Assembly (NCBI RefSeq): GCF_042654345.1
Contig: NZ_JBHSGB010000017.1
Location: 1 to 64,000 of the forward strand
Length of the DNA: 64,000 bases
Reading direction: 5' to 3'
From: Pararheinheimera marina
GTDB taxonomy: Bacteria; Pseudomonadota; Gammaproteobacteria; Enterobacterales; Alteromonadaceae
Shown: piece by piece, positions 8,295 through 17,005 of the stretch
Position numbering within the stretch: the first letter of the stretch is position 1
Layout of the letters: each line of letters begins with the position of its first letter
Notes under the pieces: generated by a model
Seen by the model: the letters and a program-made list of their open reading frames with translations, nothing else
What the model was told of the DNA's origin: nothing
Databases searched by the model: none
Made by a program: the position numbers and the translations under genes

Positions 8295-8885
8295 TCAGCC
8301 TTTTTCGTCCTGGCCAATGCGGCTTGCTACCGCATTGGTTTGTTGCTGGTACTTGGCGTCAACCCTTTTGTTGTAAGGACGCGCCGCTTCACCTGTCATC
8401 AGTTCAAAATTGAGCGCACCAATTTTCATATTCGGCCGCAGCGCCAGCGGCAAACGCCCACTGTTGTAGAATTCCAGTACGATATTGCCCGACCAGCCCG
8501 GGTCGATGCGGTGTGCCGTGACGTGCACCATCAGACCAAGCCGCGCCAGCGACGAACGGCCATCCAGCCAGCCGACGATATTGGCAGGCAAGGTCACCGA
8601 CTCCAGCGTGACCGCCAATGCCAGCTCGCCAGGGTGCAGAAAAAAGGCGTCGTCATCCGACAGCAGAATTTCTTCACTCATCACTGAATTCAGCGCTTGT
8701 TCCACTTCTTCCCGCGGACCGCTTAAATCAATAAAAGGCGCGGCATAAGGCCGGAAGGTACGAAACGAATGCCCCAGACGAATATCCACGCTAACACCAC
8801 TGATCATGTCAGGGGTCGGTTTCGGGTTAATCTGAATTTTGCCTTCGTCTAAATAGGCTTCAATATCGCGGTCACAAAGTCTCAT
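8295..8885 (-). CDS. dcd: dCTP deaminase
   Basis: 196 residues, close to the 193 of E. coli Dcd. It deaminates dCTP to dUTP, the main source of dUMP for thymidylate synthesis in enterobacteria. The catalytic region GNIVLEFYNSG carries the key Glu138. WLDGRSSLARLG and HRIDPGW are family signatures. The ATG lies 3 nt after the apbC stop, so translation is probably coupled. The same apbC-dcd pairing occurs in many gammaproteobacteria. Confidence 0.97.
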   Translation of the reverse strand: MRLCDRDIEAYLDEGKIQINPKPTPDMISGVSVDIRLGHSFRTFRPYAAPFIDLSGPREEVEQALNSVMSEEILLSDDDAFFLHPGELALAVTLESVTLPANIVGWLDGRSSLARLGLMVHVTAHRIDPGWSGNIVLEFYNSGRLPLALRPNMKIGALNFELMTGEAARPYNKRVDAKYQQQTNAVASRIGQDEKG

Positions 8886-8888
8886 CAG

Positions 8889-9956
8889 TTAATCATCCGT
8901 AAAAATAATTTCAGGCGCAGCAGCTTGTTGTAATGAGCGCCAATATAAAGCAAAAATCAGTTGTCTCGCTATCTGCTTGTAATTTTCAGTGCCGGAACCG
9001 GCTTGTTGCACCAAGGGAACCCCTGCGTCACCGGACTGACGGATTTGCGTATCCAGCGGTAACTGGCCGAGCACTGGTAACTGATAGCGCTGCGCCAGCT
9101 CGAGTCCGCCCTGGCTGCCAAACACGTCATCCTGCGCACCACAGCTTTTGCACTGGTAATAACTCATGTTCTCCACCAGCCCCAGCACAGGCACCCGCAC
9201 CGAGTTAAACATGGCGACCGCTTTTTGCGCGTCGGCCAAGGCAACGTCCTGCGGTGTGGTAACAATCACCGCGCCTGACAGTGGTATTTTCTGTGACAGC
9301 GTCAGTTGAATATCGCCTGTGCCCGGCGGCATATCCACCACCAGGTAATCCAGCTCACCCCAGTCGGTTTCATTTAATAACTGCAACAAGGCCTGACTGG
9401 CCATAGGCCCACGCCAGACGGTGGCAGAGTCCGGGTCAACCAGAAAGCCAATTGACTGCACCGCCAGGCCAGCCGCTTGTTTTGGCAATAGGTGTTTTTC
9501 ATCCGCTGATTCGGCTTTTTGCCCTTGCAGGCCCAGCATCAGCGGAATAGACGGGCCGTAAATGTCGGCATCCAGCAAGCCCACTTTGGCGCCTTCCTGC
9601 GCCATGGCCACAGCGACATTAACCGCCGTGGTGGATTTACCCACCCCACCTTTGCCGGACGCGACCAGAATCACTTGTTTGATGCCTTTAAACAGTGCGG
9701 GTAACGAATTTTGGTAGCGCAGCTCCAGTTGCAGCTTCGGGTCTAACTGCAACAGCCTTGGTAACAACTCGGCGCTGAGGCTTTGCCAGGCAAAAGGCAG
9801 GGTCAGTGTCAGCCGGTGATCTTTGTCCTGCCACTCGAGCTGCTGCACCACCTGGGTCAGTGGCAGCGGCATTTCAGTCGGCTGAAAATCAGCGATGCAT
9901 TGTGCAATAGCAGCGGGAACTTGGTTCTTGCTACGGGATAACCAGTCAAACCACAT
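8889..9956 (-). CDS. apbC: iron-sulfur cluster carrier ATPase ApbC/Mrp
   Basis: 355 residues. A shortened N-terminal MIP18-like region (1-90) precedes a ParA/Mrp-type P-loop ATPase with deviant Walker A GKGGVGKST at 101-109. The CKSC pair in YYQCKSCGAQ is the site where the dimer holds a 4Fe-4S cluster in this family. It acts in cytoplasmic Fe-S cluster delivery. The ATG at 9956 follows AAGGAC. It is divergent from metG, as in E. coli, where mrp and metG are also back to back. Confidence 0.95.
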   Translation of the reverse strand: MWFDWLSRSKNQVPAAIAQCIADFQPTEMPLPLTQVVQQLEWQDKDHRLTLTLPFAWQSLSAELLPRLLQLDPKLQLELRYQNSLPALFKGIKQVILVASGKGGVGKSTTAVNVAVAMAQEGAKVGLLDADIYGPSIPLMLGLQGQKAESADEKHLLPKQAAGLAVQSIGFLVDPDSATVWRGPMASQALLQLLNETDWGELDYLVVDMPPGTGDIQLTLSQKIPLSGAVIVTTPQDVALADAQKAVAMFNSVRVPVLGLVENMSYYQCKSCGAQDDVFGSQGGLELAQRYQLPVLGQLPLDTQIRQSGDAGVPLVQQAGSGTENYKQIARQLIFALYWRSLQQAAAPEIIFTDD

Positions 9957-10052
9957 AGACTGTCCTTGATGCAGGGGGAAACGGATGCGCTTTCATGTCG
10001 GCTATTGTATCATTAGCGCACTATTTTTTTCTGTTCTCTCTATGGGTTATCG

Positions 10053-12113
10053 ATGACAGCACGCAAAATTCTGATCACCAGCGCTCTTCCTTATGCCAAC
10101 GGCCCCATTCATTTAGGCCATATGCTGGAATACATTCAGACCGACATTTGGTCCCGCTTCCAAAAAGCCCGTGGTCACCAGTGTTATTACGTCTGTGCAG
10201 ACGATGCCCACGGCACACCAATTATGCTCAAAGCCCAGCAACTGGGCATGACACCAGAGCAAATGATTGGACAGACGGCCATTGAGCACAAAGCCGACTT
10301 TGCTGAGTTTTTAATTGGTTTTGACAACTACCACAGCACCCACAGCGATGAGAACCGCGCTTTTGCCAGCGAGATTTATCAGAAGCTGGACGCCGGTGGT
10401 TACATTAAACGCCATACCATTAGCCAGTTGTTTGACCCGGAAAAACAATTGTTCCTGCCAGACCGTTTTGTCAAAGGCGACTGCCCTAAGTGCGGAGCTT
10501 TGGATCAAAACGGCGACAGTTGTGATGTCTGCGGTGCAACCTACAGCCCAACCGAGCTGAAAAACCCGCGTTCTGTGGTGTCGGGTGCCACTCCTGTGCT
10601 GAAAGATTCTGAGCATTACTTCTTCGACCTGCCGTCTTTTGAACAGATGTTGCAAGACTGGACCCGCAGTGGGTCACTGCAAGATGAAATGGCCAACAAA
10701 CTGCAGGAATGGTTTAAAGAAGGCCTGCAGCAGTGGGACATCAGCCGCGACGCACCGTATTTTGGTTTTGAAATTCCAGGCGCCCCGGGCAAGTTTTTCT
10801 ATGTCTGGCTGGACGCCCCTATCGGCTACCTGGCCAGCTTTAAAAATTACTGCGACAAAACCGGTGTCGACTTCAGCCAGTTCTGGGCCAAAGACTCAGA
10901 CGCTGAGGTGTACCACTTTATCGGTAAAGACATTATCTATTTCCACAGCCTGTTCTGGCCTGCCATGTTAGACGGTGCAGGCTACCGCAAGCCGACCAGC
11001 GTGTTTGCCCATGGTTTTGTCACCGTCAATGGCGCCAAAATGTCCAAGTCACGGGGCACTTTTATCAAGGCCCGCACTTATCTGGAACATTTAAACCCGG
11101 AATACCTGCGTTATTACTTTGCCTCTAAGCTAACCAGTGGCATTACCGACCTGGACCTGAATCTGGAAGATTTCGCGCAAAAGGTCAACTCAGATTTAGT
11201 TGGCAAAGTGGTCAATATCGCCAGCCGCTGCGCCAGCTTTATCAGCAAGAAATTTGATGGCAAGTTAAGTGCCACAGTGGTAGAACCAGCGCTGTATGCC
11301 GAGTTTGCTGCGGCCGGTGACAGCATTGCGGAAAGCTTCGAAAAACGTGAGTTTGCCCGTGCCATTCGCGACATTATGGCGCTGGCCGACAAAGCCAACC
11401 AGTACATTGACGCCAAAGCGCCCTGGGTGCTGGCGAAAAACGACGCCACGCTGGAAGAAGCGCACCTGGTGTGCTCTATGGGTATTAACCTGTTCCGCGT
11501 GCTGATGCATTACTTAAAGCCAGTACTGCCAGCCATGGCGGCTGAAGTTGAAGCCTTCTTAAACAGCCCGCTGAGTTGGGACAGCTACCAGCAGCCGCTG
11601 ACAGCCCATGCGGTCAACCCATTTAAAGCGCTGATGCAGCGCGTTGAGATGAGTAAAGTCGAAGCCATGGTTGATGCCAGCAAAGAAAACCTGCAGCCTG
11701 CGGCCCCTGCTCCGGCGCCAGCCGCCAAAGCGGAACAAGCAGCAGCTGCTGCGCCAGCCGTAAGTGGTGAGATTGAGCCTATTGGTGAAACCATCAACAT
11801 TGATGACTTTGCCAAACTGGACCTGCGGGTCGCACTTATTGTCAGCGCCGAACATGTTGAAGGTGCTGACAAACTGGTGAAACTGCAACTGGATTTAGGC
11901 AATGAACAACGCCAGGTGTTTGCCGGTATTAAATCGGCCTACCAGCCAGAGCAATTGGTCGGACGCCTGACGGTGATGGTGGCCAACCTGGCGCCGCGTA
12001 AAATGCGCTTTGGCATGTCCGAAGGCATGGTGATGGCCGCAGGCCCTGGCGGCTCGGAGATTTTCCTGCTGACGCCAGATTCAGGCGCAACAGCAGGCAT
12101 GCGGGTAAAATAA
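10053..12113 (+). CDS. metG: methionyl-tRNA synthetase
   Basis: 686 residues. The class I signatures are present: the HIGH-like PIHLGH near residue 20 and KMSKS near 330. The zinc knuckle CPKCG...CDVCG lies around 146-162. An anticodon-binding helical domain follows. The C-terminal tRNA-binding (OB) domain (about 585-686) gives the dimeric form seen in E. coli. The two parts are joined by an unusually Ala/Pro-rich linker around 550-575. It charges tRNA-Met in the cytoplasm. A Rho-independent terminator follows directly. Confidence 0.98.
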   Translation: MTARKILITSALPYANGPIHLGHMLEYIQTDIWSRFQKARGHQCYYVCADDAHGTPIMLKAQQLGMTPEQMIGQTAIEHKADFAEFLIGFDNYHSTHSDENRAFASEIYQKLDAGGYIKRHTISQLFDPEKQLFLPDRFVKGDCPKCGALDQNGDSCDVCGATYSPTELKNPRSVVSGATPVLKDSEHYFFDLPSFEQMLQDWTRSGSLQDEMANKLQEWFKEGLQQWDISRDAPYFGFEIPGAPGKFFYVWLDAPIGYLASFKNYCDKTGVDFSQFWAKDSDAEVYHFIGKDIIYFHSLFWPAMLDGAGYRKPTSVFAHGFVTVNGAKMSKSRGTFIKARTYLEHLNPEYLRYYFASKLTSGITDLDLNLEDFAQKVNSDLVGKVVNIASRCASFISKKFDGKLSATVVEPALYAEFAAAGDSIAESFEKREFARAIRDIMALADKANQYIDAKAPWVLAKNDATLEEAHLVCSMGINLFRVLMHYLKPVLPAMAAEVEAFLNSPLSWDSYQQPLTAHAVNPFKALMQRVEMSKVEAMVDASKENLQPAAPAPAPAAKAEQAAAAAPAVSGEIEPIGETINIDDFAKLDLRVALIVSAEHVEGADKLVKLQLDLGNEQRQVFAGIKSAYQPEQLVGRLTVMVANLAPRKMRFGMSEGMVMAAGPGGSEIFLLTPDSGATAGMRVK

Positions 12114-12118
12114 AAAAT

Positions 12119-12141
12119 GGGCGGTTTACCGCCCCTTTTTT
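12119..12141 (+). terminator. metG terminator
   Basis: The stem GGGCGG / CCGCCC with loop TTTA is followed by CTTTTTT, 5 nt after the metG stop. Confidence 0.9.
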
Positions 12142-12152
12142 CACGGCTTGTC

Positions 12153-12280
12153 TATACCCAAGCAACTTGATGTTGCGGGGAGGCGGCAAGCCAGTGAGAC
12201 CCCAGGAGCATAGAAATCCTATATGACTGGGGCGAGATGGAGCAGCCAACAAAGCCGCAGCTTCAAGTACGACGGGTATA
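12153..12280. repeat. ERIC (intergenic repeat unit), about 128 bp
   Basis: The ends are inverted repeats: TATACCCAAGCAACTTGA on the left and TCAAGTACGACGGGTATA on the right. The core ACCCCAGGAGCATAGA and ATATGACTGGGGCGAG matches the well-known ERIC consensus around the ERIC-PCR primer sites, as I remember it. It lies between the metG terminator and the MFS gene and ends 13 bp before that ATG, so it is part of the MFS leader and could influence its mRNA. Confidence 0.85.
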
Positions 12281-12293
12281 TACAGGACCTTTT

Positions 12294-13748
12294 ATGTCGA
12301 CTTCTTTACGGTCATTTTCTTCGCTTTACTCGGCAACCTTGCTTGCCCTGCTGGCCAGTGGCGTACTGACGACTTACCTGGGGTTGCGGCTGGCAGCCGA
12401 TCAGGTGGCTCAAATCTGGATTGGCGGCATGATGTCGGCTTATTACCTTGGCCTGGTGGGCGGCTCTAAAGTGGGTCACCGTTTAATTGCTCAGGTCGGC
12501 CATATCCGTACCTTTGTCGCCAGCGCAGGTGTCACCAGCGCCTCAGCCTTGGGCCATGCGCTGATTGATGATTTAGCGGTCTGGCTGGTGCTGCGGCTAT
12601 TGGTCGGCACCGGCATGATGTGTATGTATATGGTGCTGGAAAGCTGGCTGAACGAACAAGCCGACAGTAAAAACCGCGGTACTGTGTTTGCCAGTTACAT
12701 GATTGTGTCGTACCTGGGCCTGATGCTGGGTCAGGCGGCGATAAGCATTAGCCCTGAACTGGACTTAAAACCACTGTTAATCGTTGGTATGTGCTTTGCG
12801 CTTTGCCTGGTACCGCTGGCGCTGACCCGCCGCATTCACCCGGCACCATTGCAACCGGCACCGCTAAAAATTCGGGTGTTCTGGCAACAGGTGCCACAAA
12901 GCCTGACCACAGTGGCGATGGCTGGGGTAATTGCAGGTAGCTTTTACGGTCTGGCTCCGGCTTATGTCGCCAGCCAGGGCGGTGACACCAAACAAGTGGC
13001 GCTTTATATGAGCTGCACCATAGTGGCCGGCCTGTTGGCTCAGTGGCCCATGGGTAAATTGTCAGACCGGGTGCGCCGCAGCCGGCTTATTCGCACCAAT
13101 ACAGTGATCCTCGGCTCCATTGCACTTTGCATCGCCTTGTTGCCGTTGGCCGGTTGGTTGCAACTGGTATTTACCTTTGCTTATGGCATTTTTGCTTTTA
13201 CGCTGTACCCGCTTGGCACAGCGCTGGCCAACCAAAACGTCGAACAATCCCAGCGGGTGGCTTTGTCGGCGACTATCCTGCTGACCTTCGGCTTAGGCGC
13301 CAGTATAGGCCCTCTGTTGGCGTCGGGTTTAGTACAGTTACTTGGCTATCGGATGCTGTATGGCTTTATCGCCCTCTGTACTTTGTTGTTGTTCCTGCGC
13401 CTTTCGCAGGTGAATTACCAGCAAAAGCAGCAGGACAAGCAAAAAACCCAGGATTATGTGATGGCATCCGGCGATTTGGTGTCCTCACCGCTGGCGGCAG
13501 CACTGGACCCACGGGTCGATGAGCAAACTGTGCAGCAGCAAATGGTGCAGCCGGTGCATATGGACACCCCGCTGCCGAATGCAGATCAGGAGCTGTCGAG
13601 TCAGGAGCTATCGAGTCAGGAGATGGTTGAGCCCCAGCAAAGCGATGGGCCGGTGGACCAGGAGCAACTGACTAACGGGCCAGACAGTGACGACTCAGAC
13701 CATGAGGCTTCAAAACAAGCCGCAGCAGAAAAACCACCAGCCCCTTGA
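12294..13748 (+). CDS. MFS transporter with long cytoplasmic tail
   Basis: 484 residues. Residues 1-390 are a 12-segment major facilitator of the YcaD-like sugar/drug type (LVGTGMMCMYMVLESWLNEQ, MGKLSDRVRRSRLI). The last 95 residues are hydrophilic, Gln/Asp/Glu-rich and probably disordered; they include a duplicated pentad ELSSQELSSQ encoded by a 15-bp tandem repeat at 13587-13616. The ATG at 12294 has AGGACC upstream. The leader contains an ERIC element. The substrate is unknown. Confidence 0.85.
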   Translation: MSTSLRSFSSLYSATLLALLASGVLTTYLGLRLAADQVAQIWIGGMMSAYYLGLVGGSKVGHRLIAQVGHIRTFVASAGVTSASALGHALIDDLAVWLVLRLLVGTGMMCMYMVLESWLNEQADSKNRGTVFASYMIVSYLGLMLGQAAISISPELDLKPLLIVGMCFALCLVPLALTRRIHPAPLQPAPLKIRVFWQQVPQSLTTVAMAGVIAGSFYGLAPAYVASQGGDTKQVALYMSCTIVAGLLAQWPMGKLSDRVRRSRLIRTNTVILGSIALCIALLPLAGWLQLVFTFAYGIFAFTLYPLGTALANQNVEQSQRVALSATILLTFGLGASIGPLLASGLVQLLGYRMLYGFIALCTLLLFLRLSQVNYQQKQQDKQKTQDYVMASGDLVSSPLAAALDPRVDEQTVQQQMVQPVHMDTPLPNADQELSSQELSSQEMVEPQQSDGPVDQEQLTNGPDSDDSDHEASKQAAAEKPPAP

Positions 13749-13817
13749 CCCTTTAAGCCCTTGAAAACGAGGGCGACAGCCTTATATCAGAGGTATTCAT
13801 CCAATGGAGTACCTCTG

Positions 13818-14453
13818 ATGTCGACCCTTGATTTACTGAACTGGCGTTATGCCACCAAAAAGATGCAACCAAGCAGCGCGGTGCCAGCTGAGCGTTTGGA
13901 ATATATTCTGGAAGCCATTCGCCTAAGCGCCAGCTCCAGCGGGCTGCAGCCTTACCAGGTGCTGGTGGTGACGAACCCGGAGCTGAAAGCCCAAATCCGC
14001 GCCGTCGCCTGGAACCAGTCTCAGGTCACCGACTGCTCTCACCTGCTGGTCTTTGCCGCGTGGGACAATTACACCGCCGAGCGCATCAATATGATGTTTG
14101 ACCTGGTCAACGAGCAACGCGGCTTTAAAAACGATGGCTGGGAAGCCTACCGCCAACAACTGCTGAGCCATTACCCGCAGCGTCCGGCTGAAGTGAACTT
14201 TGAACATGCCGCCCGTCAGGCCTATATAGGTTTGGGTTCGGCGCTGATTGCCGCCGCCGAGCAACAAGTCGACGCAACGCCAATGGAAGGTTTTGAACCG
14301 GCGAAAGTCGATGAAATTCTGAACCTGGCGGAGCTTGGGTTGAAGTCGGTATTGCTGTTGCCACTGGGCTATCGTGCAGCCGAAGGCGACTGGCTGGTGA
14401 ACCTGAAAAAAGTGCGCCGTGCCACGCAAGACTTTGTGATCCAACGCGACTAA
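13818..14453 (+). CDS. NAD(P)H-dependent nitroreductase family protein
   Basis: 211 residues, the size of NfsB-type FMN nitroreductases. The N-terminal FMN-binding region has the typical WRYATKKM and IRLSASSSGLQPYQVLVV, and the middle has the family's AYIGLGSALIAAA. It would reduce nitroaromatics or quinones with NAD(P)H as a cytoplasmic dimer. The ATG at 13818 follows GGAGT. It lies 69 bp after the MFS gene and may share its transcript. Confidence 0.88.
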   Translation: MSTLDLLNWRYATKKMQPSSAVPAERLEYILEAIRLSASSSGLQPYQVLVVTNPELKAQIRAVAWNQSQVTDCSHLLVFAAWDNYTAERINMMFDLVNEQRGFKNDGWEAYRQQLLSHYPQRPAEVNFEHAARQAYIGLGSALIAAAEQQVDATPMEGFEPAKVDEILNLAELGLKSVLLLPLGYRAAEGDWLVNLKKVRRATQDFVIQRD

Positions 14454-14463
14454 TACGCAAAAG

Positions 14464-14482
14464 GGAGGCACAACGCCTCCCT
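14464..14482 (+). terminator. nitroreductase terminator hairpin
   Basis: The stem GGGAGGC / GCCTCCC with loop ACAAC is followed by TTCTGTT, 10 nt after the nitroreductase stop. The U-tract is weak, and a larger palindrome follows immediately. Confidence 0.6.
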
Positions 14483-14488
14483 TCTGTT

Positions 14489-14540
14489 GGGGTCAGGTCT
14501 TGAATTTTGCATAGCCATGCAAAATTCAAGACCTGACCCC
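14489..14540. repeat. perfect palindrome with 24-bp arms
   Basis: The arms 14489-14512 and 14517-14540 are exactly complementary around the loop AGCC. They begin GGGGTCAGGTCTTGAATTTT and are followed by TTTTTG. It lies between convergent nitroreductase and tcdA. I recall similar GGGGTCAGGTCTTG palindromes near REP-associated transposases in gammaproteobacteria, so this may be a REP-type mobile palindrome that now works as a terminator. The link to a transposase is memory, not shown here. Confidence 0.75.
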
Positions 14541-14556
14541 TTTTTGTTGCGAGCTG

Positions 14557-15348
14557 TTAGTGGGCTTTGTCCGCCAGTTTGCGCAGCACTTTTGACACAG
14601 CGACAAATGCAAAACTGCCGGTGACCACTGTGACGGCGCCAAAACCGCCCGAGCAGTCCAGCCGCATACCGGACTGAGCCCCTTCTAAGTCAGGTTTAGT
14701 CTGGCAGACCGTGCCATCACCCGCCGGATACACCAGCTGCTCAGTGGAATACACCGCATCAATGCCAAAGCGGCGTTTCGGGTTGCGGCTGTAGTTGTAA
14801 TCGCGCCGCAGCGTATTTCGCACTTTGGCCAGCAGCGGGTCATAGGTGGTCTGGCTTAAATCGGCCAGCTGAATTTGGGTCGGGTCGGTCTGACCGCCGG
14901 CTCCGCCGACAGTTACCAACGGAATTTTATTGCGTTTGCAGTGGGCAATCAGCGCCACTTTGGCTTTGATGGAATCGATGCAATCCACCACATAGTCAAA
15001 GCCTGCACTCATCAATTGGGCGATATTGTCGGTGGCAACAAAATCTTCAACACAAGTCACCTGGCAGTCCGGGTTAATGGCGCGAATACGATCCGCCATC
15101 ACCGCCACTTTGTCCTTGCCTATGGTGCCGGTCAGCGCATGCAGCTGACGGTTGGTGTTGCTGATGCAAATATCATCCAGGTCAATCAGCGTAATGCGGC
15201 CAATGCCCGAACGCGCCAGCGCTTCAGCAGCCCAGCTGCCGACACCGCCAATACCGACGACACAGACATGGCTGTGCTGAAATTTTTCCAGCGCTTTCAC
15301 GCCATACAACCGGCCTATACCGGCAAAACGTAATAGATAATCTGACAT
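14557..15348 (-). CDS. tcdA: tRNA threonylcarbamoyladenosine dehydratase
   Basis: 263 residues of the E1-like (ThiF/MoeB) superfamily. The nucleotide-binding loop GIGGVGSWAAEALARSGIG starts near residue 33, followed by DLDDICISNTNRQ. It closes the t6A side chain at A37 of ANN-decoding tRNAs to the cyclic ct6A form using ATP. Length and start match E. coli TcdA (about 268). It starts 2 bp after the upstream pseudouridine synthase stop and is the last gene of the leftward block. Confidence 0.95.
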   Translation of the reverse strand: MSDYLLRFAGIGRLYGVKALEKFQHSHVCVVGIGGVGSWAAEALARSGIGRITLIDLDDICISNTNRQLHALTGTIGKDKVAVMADRIRAINPDCQVTCVEDFVATDNIAQLMSAGFDYVVDCIDSIKAKVALIAHCKRNKIPLVTVGGAGGQTDPTQIQLADLSQTTYDPLLAKVRNTLRRDYNYSRNPKRRFGIDAVYSTEQLVYPAGDGTVCQTKPDLEGAQSGMRLDCSGGFGAVTVVTGSFAFVAVSKVLRKLADKAH

Positions 15349-15350
15349 GA

Positions 15351-16064
15351 TTAATCCGATGGTGTGGCATCTAAGCCAGCGCGTAAATGAAGCAGAGGAA
15401 AATTCAGCAGCCAGGGACAGGCCCAGTCAGTCGCCAGTTGCTGTGCCAAGGCACTGCTTTGAAATGCCTCACCTTCGGTCGGTGGCAACACCAGCTCAAT
15501 CCACTGCCCCTCCCACTGAAAACGCAGCGCATAGGCATGCAGATATAAGCGGTCTGCGCTATCGCCCTTGTACAGCTCGTCCCCCAGCAACGCGGCGCCA
15601 ACACTTTTCAGCGCCACCCGCACCTGATGGGTTTTCCCTGTGTAGGGCTTGACCAGATAAGCTCGACGGCCCCCTTCGGCCAGACCAGCCGAGATAAAAT
15701 AGCTGACCGCCGGGTTCGACTGCGCCGTGGTCAGCATCCAGGCCGAACGGCGCGCCTGCACCATATCGCCTTTCACCCAACCCTGCTTTTTTTTGGCTTT
15801 ACCACTGGAGAGCGCTAAATACCATTTATCAATACCAGCACTGGCAAACAGTGCCGAAAAGCGCGCGGCGGCTTCACTGCTACGGGCCAGAATAATCAGG
15901 CCACTGGTGCCTTTGTCCAGCCGATGCACCGCATAAAGCTTTTCGCCCAGCTGCGCTTCGGCCAGCGCCACCAGCCCAGCTTCAAACTCGCTATGAAAAC
16001 TCAGGCCGGAGGGTTTATTCAGCACGACAAAATCGGCCTGTTGGTGCACCAGCTGCAGGCTCAT
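15351..16064 (-). CDS. RluA-type RNA pseudouridine synthase
   Basis: 237 residues. The catalytic motif HRLDKGTSGL places the active Asp at residue 50. The second conserved region is YTGKTHQVRVAL. There is no N-terminal S4 domain, so it is of the short kind (the group I know as TIGR01621). It isomerises uridine in an unknown RNA target. It overlaps the end of kdsB by 4 bp (ATGA). Confidence 0.9.
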   Translation of the reverse strand: MSLQLVHQQADFVVLNKPSGLSFHSEFEAGLVALAEAQLGEKLYAVHRLDKGTSGLIILARSSEAAARFSALFASAGIDKWYLALSSGKAKKKQGWVKGDMVQARRSAWMLTTAQSNPAVSYFISAGLAEGGRRAYLVKPYTGKTHQVRVALKSVGAALLGDELYKGDSADRLYLHAYALRFQWEGQWIELVLPPTEGEAFQSSALAQQLATDWACPWLLNFPLLHLRAGLDATPSD

Positions 16065-16819
16065 GCGCGGTCAAACTCCAGCGCAAAAGCCCTGGCTTTT
16101 TCCAGATCCTCTGGCGTATCGACGCCCATCGCCGGTCGTTCCAAAGCAGTGGCCACATGAATAGCCTCGCCTTGCCATAACACCCGCAGCTGCTCCAGGC
16201 ATTCGACCTGCTCCAACTGCGATGCTGGCCAGCGCACATACTGCTGAATAAAACCAGCGCGATAGGCATAAATACCTATATGACGGCGGTAAATAGCCGC
16301 CAGCTGCTGCGAAAACGCCTGGTCACGGTCAAACGGGATCACCGAGCGGCTGAAATACAGGGCATAACCGTCTTTATCGGTCTGTACCTTCACCACATTG
16401 GGGTTAGTAATTTCGTCGGCATCCGCCAGGGTGACCGCTAACGTCGCCATCCGGGCTTTGCTCTGCCCGGACAGATTGTCAGCGACCTGACGAATAAGGG
16501 CTGGCTGGATAAAAGGCTCATCGCCTTGCACATTCACCACCACAGTATCATCCGGCAGGCCCAGCTGCTGCACCACTTCGGCCAGCCGTTCAGTGCCAGA
16601 GTTATGGCGTTCACTGGTCATGCAGACTTCAGCGCCGAAACTGCGGCAATGGGCAGCGACTTGTTCGTTGTCGGTCGCAATCACCACCCGCTCAGCGCCG
16701 CTTTCGCCAGCCTGACGCCAGACCCGTTCAATCATACTGGTGCCGGCAATATCAGCCAGAGGCTTACCAGGCAGCCGGCTCGACGCAAAACGCGCCGGGA
16801 TCACCACTAGGAACGCCAT
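16061..16819 (-). CDS. kdsB: 3-deoxy-manno-octulosonate cytidylyltransferase
   Basis: 252 residues (E. coli 248). It activates Kdo to CMP-Kdo for lipid A-core synthesis. The N-terminal nucleotide loop VVIPARFASSRLPGKPLADI, VVNVQGDEPFI and the metal site near the C-terminus (ALERPAMGVDTPEDLEKA) are all present. It overlaps ycaR upstream (13 bp) and the pseudouridine synthase downstream (4 bp), so it is in a tightly coupled operon with msbA-lpxK-ycaR. Confidence 0.97.
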   Translation of the reverse strand: MAFLVVIPARFASSRLPGKPLADIAGTSMIERVWRQAGESGAERVVIATDNEQVAAHCRSFGAEVCMTSERHNSGTERLAEVVQQLGLPDDTVVVNVQGDEPFIQPALIRQVADNLSGQSKARMATLAVTLADADEITNPNVVKVQTDKDGYALYFSRSVIPFDRDQAFSQQLAAIYRRHIGIYAYRAGFIQQYVRWPASQLEQVECLEQLRVLWQGEAIHVATALERPAMGVDTPEDLEKARAFALEFDRA

Positions 16820-17004
16820 GTTTCCGCCTCATCCAGCGTCAACTGCCGGGCTTCGTTCACCAGCAGCACCGGAATATGCTGACGCACCGGGTACGCCAGC
16901 CTGTCAGCCACACAAATCAGTTCCTGTTGCTCTTTATCCAGCTTCAGTTTGCCTTTGCACACCGGGCAGGCAATGATGTCGAGCAGCGCTACATTTAACG
17001 CCAT
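16807..17004 (-). CDS. ycaR: Trm112-family small protein YcaR
   Basis: 65 residues. CPVCKGKL is the only Cys pair, followed by LICVADRLAYPVRQHIPVLL, the invariant YcaR/UPF0434 segment. The family resembles the Trm112 activator of methyltransferases; its role in bacteria is not settled. It sits between lpxK (1-bp gap) and kdsB (13-bp overlap), the usual position. Confidence 0.93.
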   Translation of the reverse strand: MALNVALLDIIACPVCKGKLKLDKEQQELICVADRLAYPVRQHIPVLLVNEARQLTLDEAETWRS

Positions 17005-17005
17005 A

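Noticed and set aside
13587..13616. 15-bp tandem repeat in the MFS tail as a phase-variation site
   Set aside because: There are only two in-frame units of 15 bp. Copy-number change would not shift the frame, so it is just a short duplication in a disordered tail.
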